Shown piece after piece: positions 19,646-30,483 of a stretch of DNA of 64,000 nucleotides (within the stretch, counting starts at the first letter, position 1; each line of letters begins with the position of its first letter). The stretch is from Linum tenue (lineage: Eukaryota; Streptophyta; Magnoliopsida; Malpighiales; Linaceae). Where the stretch lies: positions 47,946,066 through 48,010,065 of the forward strand of contig CAMGYJ010000006.1 in the NCBI GenBank assembly GCA_946122785.1. Direction: 5' to 3'. The notes beneath the pieces were generated by a model, which worked only from the letters and a program-made list of their open reading frames with translations, ran no database searches and was not told where the DNA came from. A program made the translations under genes and the position numbers.

Positions 19646-21474
19646 CGTTTGCTTGTCCCCAAGCAAACCAAGTCAGACACAAGGTAGGCTCAAAACGTTT
19701 CAACCAAGCAGGCTTTAGGGCATATCATATCGGCACAAAACACATGGATCATACTGTCTTTTGGTCATTAACACATGGAAAACCTCAACGACAACCTAGA
19801 CAACCACCACAGATGACATTCGAATGCAGCAAAGTCGAGCAAGGGAAAAGTCTCCCTTCTTTTCACCAACCAACATAGACTCGACTCAACCACTTATTCC
19901 AGACAGTCATTTCATACATAAAGCTCAAGATATCAGAATCAAGACAGAGCAGTCTAGGTCCTCACCGGGATAAAGAGTATATAGAATATGAGAAAATGAA
20001 TCACTCACTCTCGACCAGTGGGGTCAGGACAATTTGATGCGAAAAATGCGCATGCTTATTCTCTCAATCCCTAACGTCTCTTCACCATGAATGCAGCCTC
20101 TAAATGCTAGAGTTCACATATGGGGTGTCACCACTAACTAATCCGGAGGTCTTAGACACAGGTTCAAATGACTGGCTAGGGTATTGGACATGGGGAAAAG
20201 GCCTTTTAGGTGGTGGAAGTATTCATAGCACAAGGTTCCACAATTCCAACCCAACACAATCACATCCAATCAAACTACTTACTTTCTTCCTGCCATTCTG
20301 CATTACTCGAATTCTTAAGAGCACAAGAGCGAAGGAGGTCACATAAATGTTAGTACTTCCAAGCCAGACTGCTAAGAGCACTACTTACCGGGCACTACTC
20401 AGATTTTTGTGGTGGTGGCTCTCTTTTGCTTTCATTCATTTTTCTTCTTTTCTTTTTCATTCATTTTTCATTTCTTGAGAGAACCACCACCTATTCACAT
20501 TTTTCAAGCACATGCCCTACTTTTTAAGAACTACCTCCAACCCTCACATTACATTTAGCAGAAACAGCAGAAAACATATAAAAACCACTCTGTGGAACCT
20601 TCTAAAAGTTGCAAAAGGGTGATTTTTCATTGTAGACCGAAAGAAAGGATAACACACGGCTCAAAGGGGCTGACTAGGGGATATGACACATCAGGACAGT
20701 CAACTTGGTCGTGGGCTAATCCTATGCCTCCATCATCTTAGCTAGTGACAACGTGAATGCTACACATCATGGAAGAGGGATCTATCGCACAAGAAAGAAA
20801 CGTGCAGGCTCAAATCTCACATGGCTACCTATATGCTCTATCTCTCATTTTGATTACCTGAACTAGATGCATAAACGACTGTCAAGAGGAAGTGATCAAT
20901 TCAATTCACAGTTGGTAAGCAAACAGTTGAAAAACTGAACCCCTACACAACTCTACTGCACATCTCAGTCATCATAATAAGCTGTCTTAGTCATACTCAA
21001 GTTGTCATGCATCAAGTCAAAAGCCATTCCATTCACCAATCACATCCATAGTGCCAATACGATCAAACATCAAGCAAACAGCCGTACTTGGAGCCCTCAA
21101 ATCTCGAGATTTGGACAGTGGACTAGGCTCCAAGCACACAAACAGCCAAACATTCACACGCATTCATAATCGAACATCCCCCCACACTTAAGCACGACAT
21201 TGTCCTCAATGGAGGAAAGATAAGGAGGGTAGAACGAAGTTGCCGGTGTGCACGGACTGCATGAGACTGGACGGGGACCAGTCTGAGTGAAGCAGACTGG
21301 AGAGAGGACCAGTCAGGGACACAGGCACATCTAAAGGGAACAGAAGAACTCCAACACAATACGTTAGGTCCAATGGTCAGCCCAATATTACATCATCCAA
21401 AACAAAAGAAAACAAACCAAAAACAAACCAGTTCGCAATCCGACCCGAAACAAAAGAAATAAACGAAAACCGTG
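19646..21474 (-). other. Element A 3' non-coding region
   Basis: I see no ORF with family features. It is homologous to the 3' regions of D (36024-37869) and E (58366-60178), so it is conserved without coding. It contains an internal PPT-like motif (21176-21191) and, on the minus strand, the phrase ACTGGTCC repeated near it. Confidence 0.7.
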
Positions 21475-21492
21475 GTGGGGTTGCCTCCCCAC
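21475..21492 (-). promoter_or_regulatory. Conserved post-gag hairpin, element A copy
   Basis: The minus strand reads GTGGGGAGGCAACCCCAC, a perfect 6-bp stem with a 6-nt loop, within a strongly conserved block just downstream of the gag-pro stop. The same block occurs in C, D and E. Confidence 0.75.
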
Positions 21493-21537
21493 AAGCGCTT
21501 CTTTACCGTCTTTTAGCTGGACGCCCATGGTGGATAC

Positions 21538-24361
21538 TCAGCGTGGTGCAGGAACAGGTGCCTCCAAGAGCGGATCCACATCACTCTTGAGGTACAGCTT
21601 CAGATGGTGGCCATGCACCCGACGGGTACAACCACCAGCATTGGTCAGCTCGACCTGGCCATCCGGCAGGATGCAAGCGAGTGAGTACTCGGATGGCCAA
21701 GGTGGTCGAGGTGCAGGGGATGGAACCGGCTCATAGTGGTCTCCACCTTTCTTCCGAGCAGGCTTAGCCACCTGCGGCTTCGACCGCCACTCCTCTTTGA
21801 TCTTTTTGTTCAGAGGCGAGGCTGGATGGAGTGGCGGCGAAGGAGTGAGAGGAGGATCCTGCAAAATGAGAGATGCAGAAGGATACATGACAGGCTCGTG
21901 TACCTGGTCAGAAATGGCATGCACAGGTGTGGCAGCAATCATAGCACAATGATTGAATTCAGTCACATAAAAAATAGCTTGTTCATTCCCAGCACGCAGG
22001 ATCAGTTTTACCGTCATGCACATCAATAAGTGCCTTGGCGGTGGCAAGAAATGGTCTACCTAGAATCAAAGGCACATCCACATCCTCATTTATGTCCAGA
22101 ATAAGAAAGTCAACAGGATATGTGAATGCACCCACATTAACAAGCAGATCCTCTATGATAACCCTAGGATGCACAACGGAACGATCAGCTAGCTGAATGC
22201 TCATCCTAGTAGGGCTAAGTTCACCTAGGTATAGCTTTTTAAACAACTTATATGGCATGACATTAATGCTAGCGCCTAGGTCCGCCAAGGACTTGCCTAC
22301 ATGCATGCTGCCAATAGTAAGAAGGATAGTAAAACTCCCTGGGTCCTTGCGCTTTTCGGGTAGCTTGTTCTGCAGGATAGCAGAACACTCCTCGCTCAGC
22401 AGCACTGTCGAGAGATCCCCAAGTTTCTTCTTGTTGGTGAGGAGATCTTTCATGAACTTTGCGTACTTGGGCATCTTCGACAGTGCCTCCACAAACGGTA
22501 TGCTGATGTTGAGCTGCTTCAACATTGCCAAAAACTTGGCAAACTCAGTTTCCAACTTGTCTTTGTGTAGGCGAGTGGGGAAGGGAAGCTGGGGCACATG
22601 CTCCTTAACCACTGGTTGTGGCTTGGGAGCAGGGGCTTCCTTCTCCACCCGCACTTCTGCATCATCGGCTGGAAGTGCCGAAGCAGGTAGTGGCTCCTCC
22701 TGCCTGGCTGGGGCAGGATCAGCTGAGATGGTCTTGCTGCTCCTGGTAAAAATGGCGTCCAACTGCTGGTGCGGCTCCCGTGGATTGGGGATGGTGGTGG
22801 CAGGTAGAGTCCCCAGGGCCCGGGTAGTAATTTGGCGAGCTATGATACCCACTTGGTTCTGTAAATCTTGCAAAATGGCACCCTGGTTCCTCTGTCCTGC
22901 CTCTAGTGAGGCTATGCTCTGGTCCACCCTCGTGAAATTCGCCGGGCTGGTGGTCATGAATGTCGCCAAAATGTTCTTCAGCTCAGTCATCTGATTATCA
23001 GGAGCTGGTGTTGCTGCTGGCTCGGCATACTGACGCTGGGGCTACTGGAATGGCTGCCCCTGCCTAGGCTGGTAGGGCTGGTGCTGTGGTGGTGGCCCCT
23101 GCCTAGCCTGGAAGGGCTGTCTCTGCTGAAAACCACCCGCTGGTGCTGGGAAACCAGGGGGTTTAGTGGCGTTGCTGCTCCAGGCAAAATTGGGATGCTG
23201 GCGCCACCCCTCATTGTAGGTATTGCTATGTGGGTCCAGGCGCTGAGCATTGGCGATGAAGTCCACCTGCTCTTGGGGAGTAGAGGACTCCCTCATAGCC
23301 TGACAGTCCTCCACCAGATGATTCGGGCTCTCACACCACTGACACTAGGCTACTGGAGGCGTAGCTGTACCTCGGCCCGGAATAAGACTGTTGGGCTGCT
23401 TTAATGTCTGCACCAACTCAGCCACCTGCTGCTCTAACTCGGACCTGGCCTCCATAGCGTGCACACCACGGTCCCGGGAATTTCTGCCTCTGCTTTTCTG
23501 CCCCCAGGAATGATCTCGGGCAGCCAAGGTACTAATCATCTAGTTCAACTCGGATGGAGTCTTAGTGAGAATATCCCCTCCTGGGCATAGAGACTCAATC
23601 ACCCTCTGGCTGTCTGGGGAGAGAGCACTGTAGAAGTTCCCCACTGTGAATGCATCACTGAAGCCATGATGGGGACACTGCCAGAAATATCCCATGTACC
23701 GCACCCATGCATCACGAAGTGACTCGTCTGGCTCTTGGCGGAAGTGAGTGATCTCCCGCTGAATCTTTGTGGTCTTCGATGCTGGATAGTACTTGTGCAC
23801 GAACTTGTCTGCCAGATCGTCCCAAGAAGTGATGGACAGTGGGGGCTGGGTCTCCAACCACCTCTTAGCATTCCCCGCCAGAGAACGGGGGAAGAGGTGA
23901 AGGCGGATTGCGTCATCCGGGACACCGTTCAGCTTGAACCCGTTCGTCAGCTGCAGAAAACGGGAAAGGTGCACCCTTGCTTCCTCATTCTTCAAGCCAT
24001 GGAACTGGATAGAGGATGTGATGAGTTGAATCCAGTATGGCTTGATCTCGAAGTTGTTCGCTGGAATGGGAGGATAGAGGATGACCGGGCGGATGTCAGC
24101 AATCCGTGGAGTGTAGTAGTACTCCAAGGTGGGACCCTGCGGCAGTGCTTGGGGTCTGGGGTCATTCCCCAAGAGCTGATTCACCGGAGGTGGGTTGTGG
24201 TCTCCTTCCATCTCGTACTCGTCCTCGGACTCGCTGCTCAAATGGCCGTCTATGCGCTCCACCGCAGCCAGTCTAGCTCGCTGTTGTCTCCTAAGTTTGT
24301 GGCAGGTGCGTTCAATCTCTGGATACAACGGCAGTAAACCCCCCGACTGGCTACGGGTCAT
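21538..24361 (-). pseudogene. Element A gag-protease, Athila-like, broken
   Basis: It starts MTRSQSGGLLPLYPE at 24361. The retrotransposon gag core (RFLQLTNGFKLNGVPDD, WLETQPPLSITSWDDLADKF, RQEPDESLRDAWVRY) runs to a TAG at 23540-23542. In frame beyond it are a zinc knuckle (CQWCESPNHLVEDC, preceded by another TAG) and a Pro/Gln-rich linker ending in a further TAG near 23046. From 22990 comes the linker and an Athila-type retropepsin with ADLGASINVMP, QLADRSVVHPR and LGRPFLATAKALID. A one-base T insertion near 22010 shifts the frame, and the C-terminus (22047-21538) ends SEYSLACILPDGQVEL and LKLYLKSDVDPLL. All three stops look like CAG to TAG. Confidence 0.85.
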
Positions 24362-24456
24362 GCACTATCTGCACACAATCAAGCAATGCAAACCCGTGAA
24401 GGCACAAGTGGGAAAGAACAAACACTCAATGCTAAAATGAAAATGCTAAAGTAACA

Positions 24457-25794
24457 TGACTCACTCCTACTCTCACTCTAGAAAATGGCCAAGTGTAACC
24501 ACCTCCTAGAGCGTAGTATAGCGGTTTTGGGTTTTATTGTCAACCCGGGTCCTAGATGTGATGACTACTCGGTGAATTCTCGTTATCTAGCAGTGAACTT
24601 TTAGTGCAAACTCAAGCAAACAAAAACACAAAGCAAGTAAACGGTTGTTGTCAAGTCAAGAGAGGTCACCCGGATATGGTTCCCCCTAGACTGCAGTTAA
24701 GTCGGATTGCAATTTACCAAGTTCAGTTTTCATGAAAGTTATACTGCGGAAGGTTCTTAATTAGCCTGAAGTCTTAACTTAATGTCTCCAGACCCTCTCA
24801 ATCTGAGTCTCTAGCGGGCGACTAACCTCCACCGAAGTAAACAGGTTGAGGCCCTAACGAACCAAACCTCCACTACCGAATTGAATTCGGTACAGAATAG
24901 CGAATTGGCTCCTCGACTAAAGTCACCAATTCGCCACCTTCGATTAAAGATACTCTATCAACCTAGGCAGATATTCTCATTCTAGGTCAAAGCAGAAACA
25001 ACAGGAATTTGATCAGGATTCAAGTCATTCAATCATTCAAACCTAAATCGAATATAATCAATTCACAAACTCTGTACTTGGGTTCATACAATCAGACCTA
25101 GCATACAAATCTAGGGTTCCCCATACCCAGATGAATGGGGGAACTACTCCATAGAGAAAGAAGCAAAAGCAGATTCAGACGCGGAAATCATACTGTGAAG
25201 ATGGATTTCTGCTCCTAGACGTTTAATCGCACTTCTCCAAGCTCAAGCCGGGCTCCAATGGTGATGAAGATCGAGCTATGACACTTGGGAACTCTGGTTC
25301 GTCTCTTTCTCTCTCTAGGGATCGCTTTCTCTCTCAAAAACTCGGAACCCTGTGAAAGTTGGCCTTCTTTTCCTTTTATCAGCTGCCATCGCGATACCCG
25401 GTCGAAATACCCGGTCGGGTATTCTGGGGTTCGACCGGGTATTATCCAAAACGCGCGCATCAACAAAGAGGAAATCCCCGGTCTGCCTCTGTAATCCCCG
25501 ACCGGGGATTTTGGCATTCTGCCCGGGCCCCTCTCTGGTTCTCGGGCGCCCAAAAGTAGTGAATACCCGGTCGGGTATTTGGCCACCTGACCGGGTATTT
25601 TCCTCCTGCGGCTCACTTTGTCCCAACTTCGCTCCTTTCGACCCAGAACTCGCTTCTCCGCCTCGATTTCAACGCCGGGACCTGAAATATGACATAAACA
25701 CACACCCAAGCGTGAAATCGGCTTAAAACACTAGAATCCACATCTCAAACGGTTTCAGAATGGGGTGAAAACATGTGTAATTATTGGTCTATCA
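24457..25794 (-). repeat. Element C 3' LTR (1338 bp)
   Basis: On the plus strand it starts TGACTCACTCC, like A, but ends TTGGTCTATCA. It carries AATACCC-GGTC-GGGTATT at 25406-25423 and 25562-25579 and AATCCCC-GACC-GGGGATT at 25493-25510, all 7-bp stems with 4-nt loops. PPT AAGTGTGGGGGAGTT abuts it (25795-25812). Confidence 0.9.
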
Positions 25795-27013
25795 AACTCC
25801 CCCACACTTAACCGTTTGCTTGTCCCCAAGCAAACCTAACTCAAACCAATGCAGCTCTCCAGAACTCTATAGCGACAAACAACCTCGATTGTAGGTAGAG
25901 GACTTCCCAGATCATTTAGCAACTTACGAGGTCAACCGACGCACAAGTCATCTCATAGCTTTTTCGGCGAGAGCACTAGTCTCGAGTCGGCATCATGGCA
26001 AATAGTGAACAGAAGACAAATGAATCGTGGATGAAGAGACTCTCAAAAACAAAAGATCATGGACTCACATTAATTCAAGGTGCTCGATTTTCTTTTTGAA
26101 GATGGTTGGAACCCCTTTTCTTTCTTCTTTTTGCTTGTTTTTCTGTTTTTCTCTTTTTTTTTTTTCAAGGGTTCCAACCTGTTTTTGCAGAAAACAAAGG
26201 CTCCCACCTAGCAAAGGTTTTGCGGGAGCCCGGCTCTTACCGGCCATGCCAGGAGCAGTTGTCTCGAACCTCGTGCGGGGGAAAGACATGTAAGGGGGCT
26301 GGAGGTAGTAGGTGGAAATTGGGAACGGATTCCCGTCTCCCCTTACACACTTTCGCCCTATTCGCACGGGAGACGTCATTTTAAAGCACATTTTCGAGCA
26401 CCTGTTATTTTCAAAACATGATACAAGAGTCCATGACAGGCAGAGAGTCCACAATACCACACAATTCAAGGATCCTAAGATCACTAATTCACTCAATGAA
26501 CCAACACAATATGAAGAAGAAATGAGACTTCTTAAATGCATCAACATCCTCCATAGTGCTACACTACCTCCCTAGGTTGCAAATCACTACAGAGACTGTC
26601 AATTCAAAGCATACTCAGCAGGCAATTGCAAGGAACACGTACTTGGAGCCCTCAAATTTAAAATTTTGGACAGTGGACTAGGCTCCAAGCACACAAACAG
26701 AGCTAATGCAGTCAAAAGATAAACATCCCCCCCACACTTAAGTTCGACATTGCCCTCAATGGAGAAGAGGGAAGGAAAGGGGAACGATGTTACCGGTGTG
26801 CACAGACTGCAGGGGACTGGAAATGGACCAGTCGGCGGGAAACGGACTGGAGAGAGGACCAGTCGGGAACACAGGCACAGCTAAAGGAAACCAAAGAGCT
26901 CAAACACGATATGTTAGGTCCAATGGTCAGCCCAATAGTACATCATCCAAAACGAAAGAAAACAAACCAAGTCGCAATCCGACTCGAAACAAAACAAATA
27001 AATGAAAACCATG
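25795..27013 (-). other. Element C PPT and 3' non-coding region
   Basis: The PPT lies at 25795-25812, with a second PPT-like motif at 26727-26742. I see no coding features. It is shorter than the equivalent region of A. A T-rich run lies near 26130-26165. Confidence 0.7.
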
Positions 27014-27031
27014 GTGGGGTTGCCTCCCCAC
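27014..27031 (-). promoter_or_regulatory. Conserved post-gag hairpin, element C copy
   Basis: Minus strand GTGGGGAGGCAACCCCAC, identical in stem and loop to the A, D and E copies. Confidence 0.75.
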
Positions 27032-27076
27032 AAGCGCTTCTTTACCGTCTTTTAGCTGGACGCCCATGGTGGATAC

Positions 27077-28986
27077 TCAGGGAGGTGGAGGAACAGGTGC
27101 CTCCAAGAGCGGATCCACATCGCTCTTGAGGTACAGCTTCAGGTGGTGACCGTGCACCCGACGGTTGCAACCACCAGCAGTGGTCAGCTCGACCTGGCCA
27201 TCCGGCAAGATGCAGGCGAGGGAGTACTCGGATGGCCAGGGTGGTCGTGGTGCAGGGGGTGGGACCAGCTCATAGTGGTCTCCACCTTTCTTCCGTCCAG
27301 GCTTAGCCACCTGCGGCTTCGGCCGCCACTCCTCCTTGAGCTTTTTGTTCGGAGGCGAGACTGGATGGAGTGGCGGCGAAGGAATGATAGGCGGGTCCTG
27401 CAAAATGAGAGGTGCAGAAGGATACACGACAGGCTCGTGTACCTGATCAGAAATAGCATGCACAGGTGATACAGAAATCATAGCACAATGATCAAACTCA
27501 GTCACAGAAAAAGTAGCCTGTTCATTCCCAGCACGCAAGATCAGTTTACCATCATGCACATCAATCAGTGCCTTGGCGGTGGCAAGAAATGGTCTACCCA
27601 GAATCAACGGCACATCCACATCATCATTTATATCCAGAATAACAAAATCAACAGGATATGTGAATGCAACCACATTAACAAGCAAATCCTCTATGATACC
27701 CCTAGGATGCACAACGGAACGATCAGCTAGCTGAATGCTCATCCTAGTAGGGCTAAGTTCACCTAGGTCTAGCTTTTTGAACAATTTATATGGCATGACA
27801 TTAATGCTGGCGCCTAGGTCCGTCAAGGACTTTCCTATATGCATGCTGCCAATAGTAAGAGGGATAGTGAAACTCCCTGGGTCCTTGCGCTTTTCAGGCA
27901 GCTTGTTCTGCAGGATGGCAGAACATTCCTCGTTCAGCAGCACTGTCGAGAGATCCCCAAGTTTCTTCTTGTTGGCGAGGAGATCTTTTATGAACTTTGC
28001 GTACTTGGGCATCTTCGACAGTGCCTCCACAAATGGTACGCTGATGTTGAGCTGCTTCAACATTGCCATAAACTTGGCAAACTCAGTCTCCAGCTTGTCT
28101 TTGTGAAGGCGAGTGGGGAAGGGAAGCTGGGGTACGTGCTCCTTCACCACTGGTTGTGGCTTGGAAGCAGGGGCTTCCTTCTCCACCCGCACTTCTGCAT
28201 CACCGGCTGGAAGTGCTGAAGCAGGTAGTGGTTCCTCCTGCCTGGTCGGGGCAGGATCAGCTGATGTAGGCCTGCCGCTCCTGGTGAAAATGGCATCCAA
28301 CTGCTCGTGCGGTTCCCGTGGATTGGGGATGGTGGTGGCAGGTAGAGTCCCCGGGGCCCGAGCAGTAAGCTGGCGCGCTAGGACACCGACTTGGTGCTGT
28401 AGATCTTGCAGAATAGCACCCTGGTTCCTCTGTCCTGCCTCCAAAGAGGCTATGCTCTGGTCCACCCTCCTGAAATTCGCCTGGCTGGTGGTCATGAATG
28501 TCGCCAAAATATTCTTCAGATCAGCCATCTGATTATCTGGAGTTGCGGCTGCTGGAGGCTGAGCAAACTGGCGTTGGGGCTGCTGGAATGGCTGCCCTTG
28601 CCTAGGCTAGTAGGGCTGCTGCTATGGTGGTGGCCCCTGCCTAGCCTAGAAGGGCTGCCTCTGCTGAAAGCCACCTGCTGGTGCTGGGAAACCAGGTGGT
28701 TTGTTGGTGTTGCTGTTCCAGGCAAAGTTGGGATGCTGGCGCCATCCCTCATTGTAGGTACTGCTGTATGGGTCCAGGCGCCGAGCATTTGCTATGAAGT
28801 CCACCTGCTCTTGGGGAGTAGAGGACTCCCTCATAGACTGACAATCCTCCACCAGGTGATTCGGGCTCTCACACCACTCACACTGAGCTACTGGAGGCGT
28901 AGCTACACCTCGGCCCGGGAGGAGACTGTTAGGCTGCTTCAATGTCTGCACCAACTCAGCCACCTGCTGCTCTAACCCGGACCTGG
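27077..28986 (-). pseudogene. Element C gag-protease, 3' part
   Basis: Minus strand. 28963-28646 carries the zinc knuckle (CEWCESPNHLVEDC) and the Pro/Gln linker, which holds three TAG stops where A has CAG. From 28528 to 27077 a 483-codon stretch is fully open: linker, then retropepsin (TDLGASINVMP, LGRPFLATAKALID), then the C-terminal SEYSLACILPDGQVEL region. The 5' part of the gene is at 39242-40162, beyond element D, which entered at CCTGG (28982-28986). Confidence 0.85.
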
Positions 28987-30340
28987 TGATAGACCGTCAT
29001 TTACACATGTTTTTACCCTCGTTCTTACACCGTTTGAGGTGTTGATTCTCGTGTTTTAGGCATATTTCACGCTAGGTTGTGCTTGTTTGTGATATTTTAG
29101 GTCCTAGTACGTGAATGAAGGCTTAGGAGCGAGTCTGGGGTCGATTGGACGAAGATCGGACGAGTGGCGAGGTTTCAAGGAAGTTGCACGGGCAGACCCT
29201 GTCACCGCACGGCCGTGCACGTGAGCAAGATGGCCGTGCACTTTTTGACGAGGCCACGCACGGGCAAGCCATGGAAATCGCACGGCCGTGCAAGGTGCAA
29301 CCCTGGCCGTGCGAGAAGCCTTAGATCGAACTAAACGACACGCTGCGTTTTGAGTTGCACGGCCAAGTGGGTGATCTGCACGGCCGTGCACCCTGGCCGT
29401 GCGAGTCGGGAAATCCTAGTTTTAGAGCCTATTCCGAGCAAAAAGTGGGAGAATCGTGTTTTCAGAGCAAAAACAGAGCCCTAGAGAGAGAAAGTGCGAA
29501 GAACACATCCTAGAAGCTGTCTTAGAGCTGGATTTCATCGAATCGAGCTTGGAGATCGTCATAGGAGTGGAAATCATCGTCCCAGAGCAGATTTTCCTCA
29601 TCGTTATGAGTATGACTAATCCGATTCTTGTTTTCTCTTCTCTCTCTATGGAGTAGAACCCTTCTCTCACTTGGGTATGAAGAACCCTAGTTCCTAGTGT
29701 TAGGGATTTGATTGTAATGACTTGGGATGATATTACTGTTTGATTTTAATCGAATGACGCATGTTTATTGAATTGATTGGAGTCTGATCAACTTTTCTCA
29801 ATTTCTGCTGCAACCTGAGATAGATAGAATCTGATTAGGTTGTTAGAGTCTCTTCATTCGATAGTAGGAGATTGGCTATACGAGAGTTAGCCAGTTTACT
29901 GCTTTGTACTGGAATTCAATTCCAGTAGTGGAGTTCTGTGTTCATAGCCTCAGCTTTCTTTCCCGGTGAAGACTAGTCGTCTGCCGGGTAGTTAGACTGA
30001 GAGGGCTTGGTCAGCTTAAGAGATTCCAAGCTACTGTCGGATCTTCCGCAGTCTAATCAACAGTAAATCAACCCAGGGAATTGCAATTGAACCTAACTAG
30101 GGAATTAGGGGGACTCAATCCCGAGTGACTCTTTCCTGACTTTGAAAACCGAACAATTTACTGCTTTCTTGTTGCTTTTACTTTTAACAACAATCACTCG
30201 AACTAGTTTGCTAGATAATAGAGAATCACGGAGTAAGCAGTAGATCTAGACCCCGGGTTGATAATTTAACTTGCCTGTTACTGCATTCCTGGACTGCGAT
30301 TACACTTGGTCGCAGTTTGGTGTTGTGTTTTAGCGAGTCA
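28987..30340 (+). repeat. Element D 5' LTR
   Basis: Starts TGATAGACCGTC and ends AGCGAGTCA. It contains three perfect GCACGGCCGTGC palindromes (29207-29218, 29280-29291, 29378-29389) plus half sites. Confidence 0.93.
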
Positions 30341-30346
30341 AGTTTT

Positions 30347-30364
30347 TGGCGCCGTTGCCGGGGA
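30347..30364 (+). promoter_or_regulatory. Element D primer binding site (tRNA-Asp type)
   Basis: TGGCGCCGTTGCCGGGGA, six bases after the LTR. Confidence 0.9.
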
Positions 30365-30483
30365 CCCTCTAGGTTATTGGGGAAACGTGAGAATTTGTTA
30401 CTCTAGCTTTTTCTTTATTGCATTTTTCTCTTCCACCTGTGTGCCTTCACGGGTTGTTTCTGCTGACTGTGTGCAGGTAGTGC

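Noticed and set aside
22197..22994. Plus-strand 265-codon open stretch opposite gag-protease of A (and 28113-28532, 27735-28106)
   Set aside because: Shadow of the minus-strand gag-pro frame: the real frame has zinc-knuckle and retropepsin motifs.
23735..24337. Plus-strand 200-codon open stretch opposite gag of A (also 39533-40138 in C)
   Set aside because: Present in both because the gag sequences are homologous. It has no features of its own.
29104..29391. Minus-strand open stretches in the D and E LTRs (also 38005-38292, 51854-52144, 60281-60605)
   Set aside because: They are openings created by GC-rich palindromes in the LTR, antisense to the element, and they are not kept between D and E.
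29422..29670. Paired plus and minus open stretches in the D LTR (also 38323-38571)
   Set aside because: Identical only because the two LTRs are copies. No protein family features.
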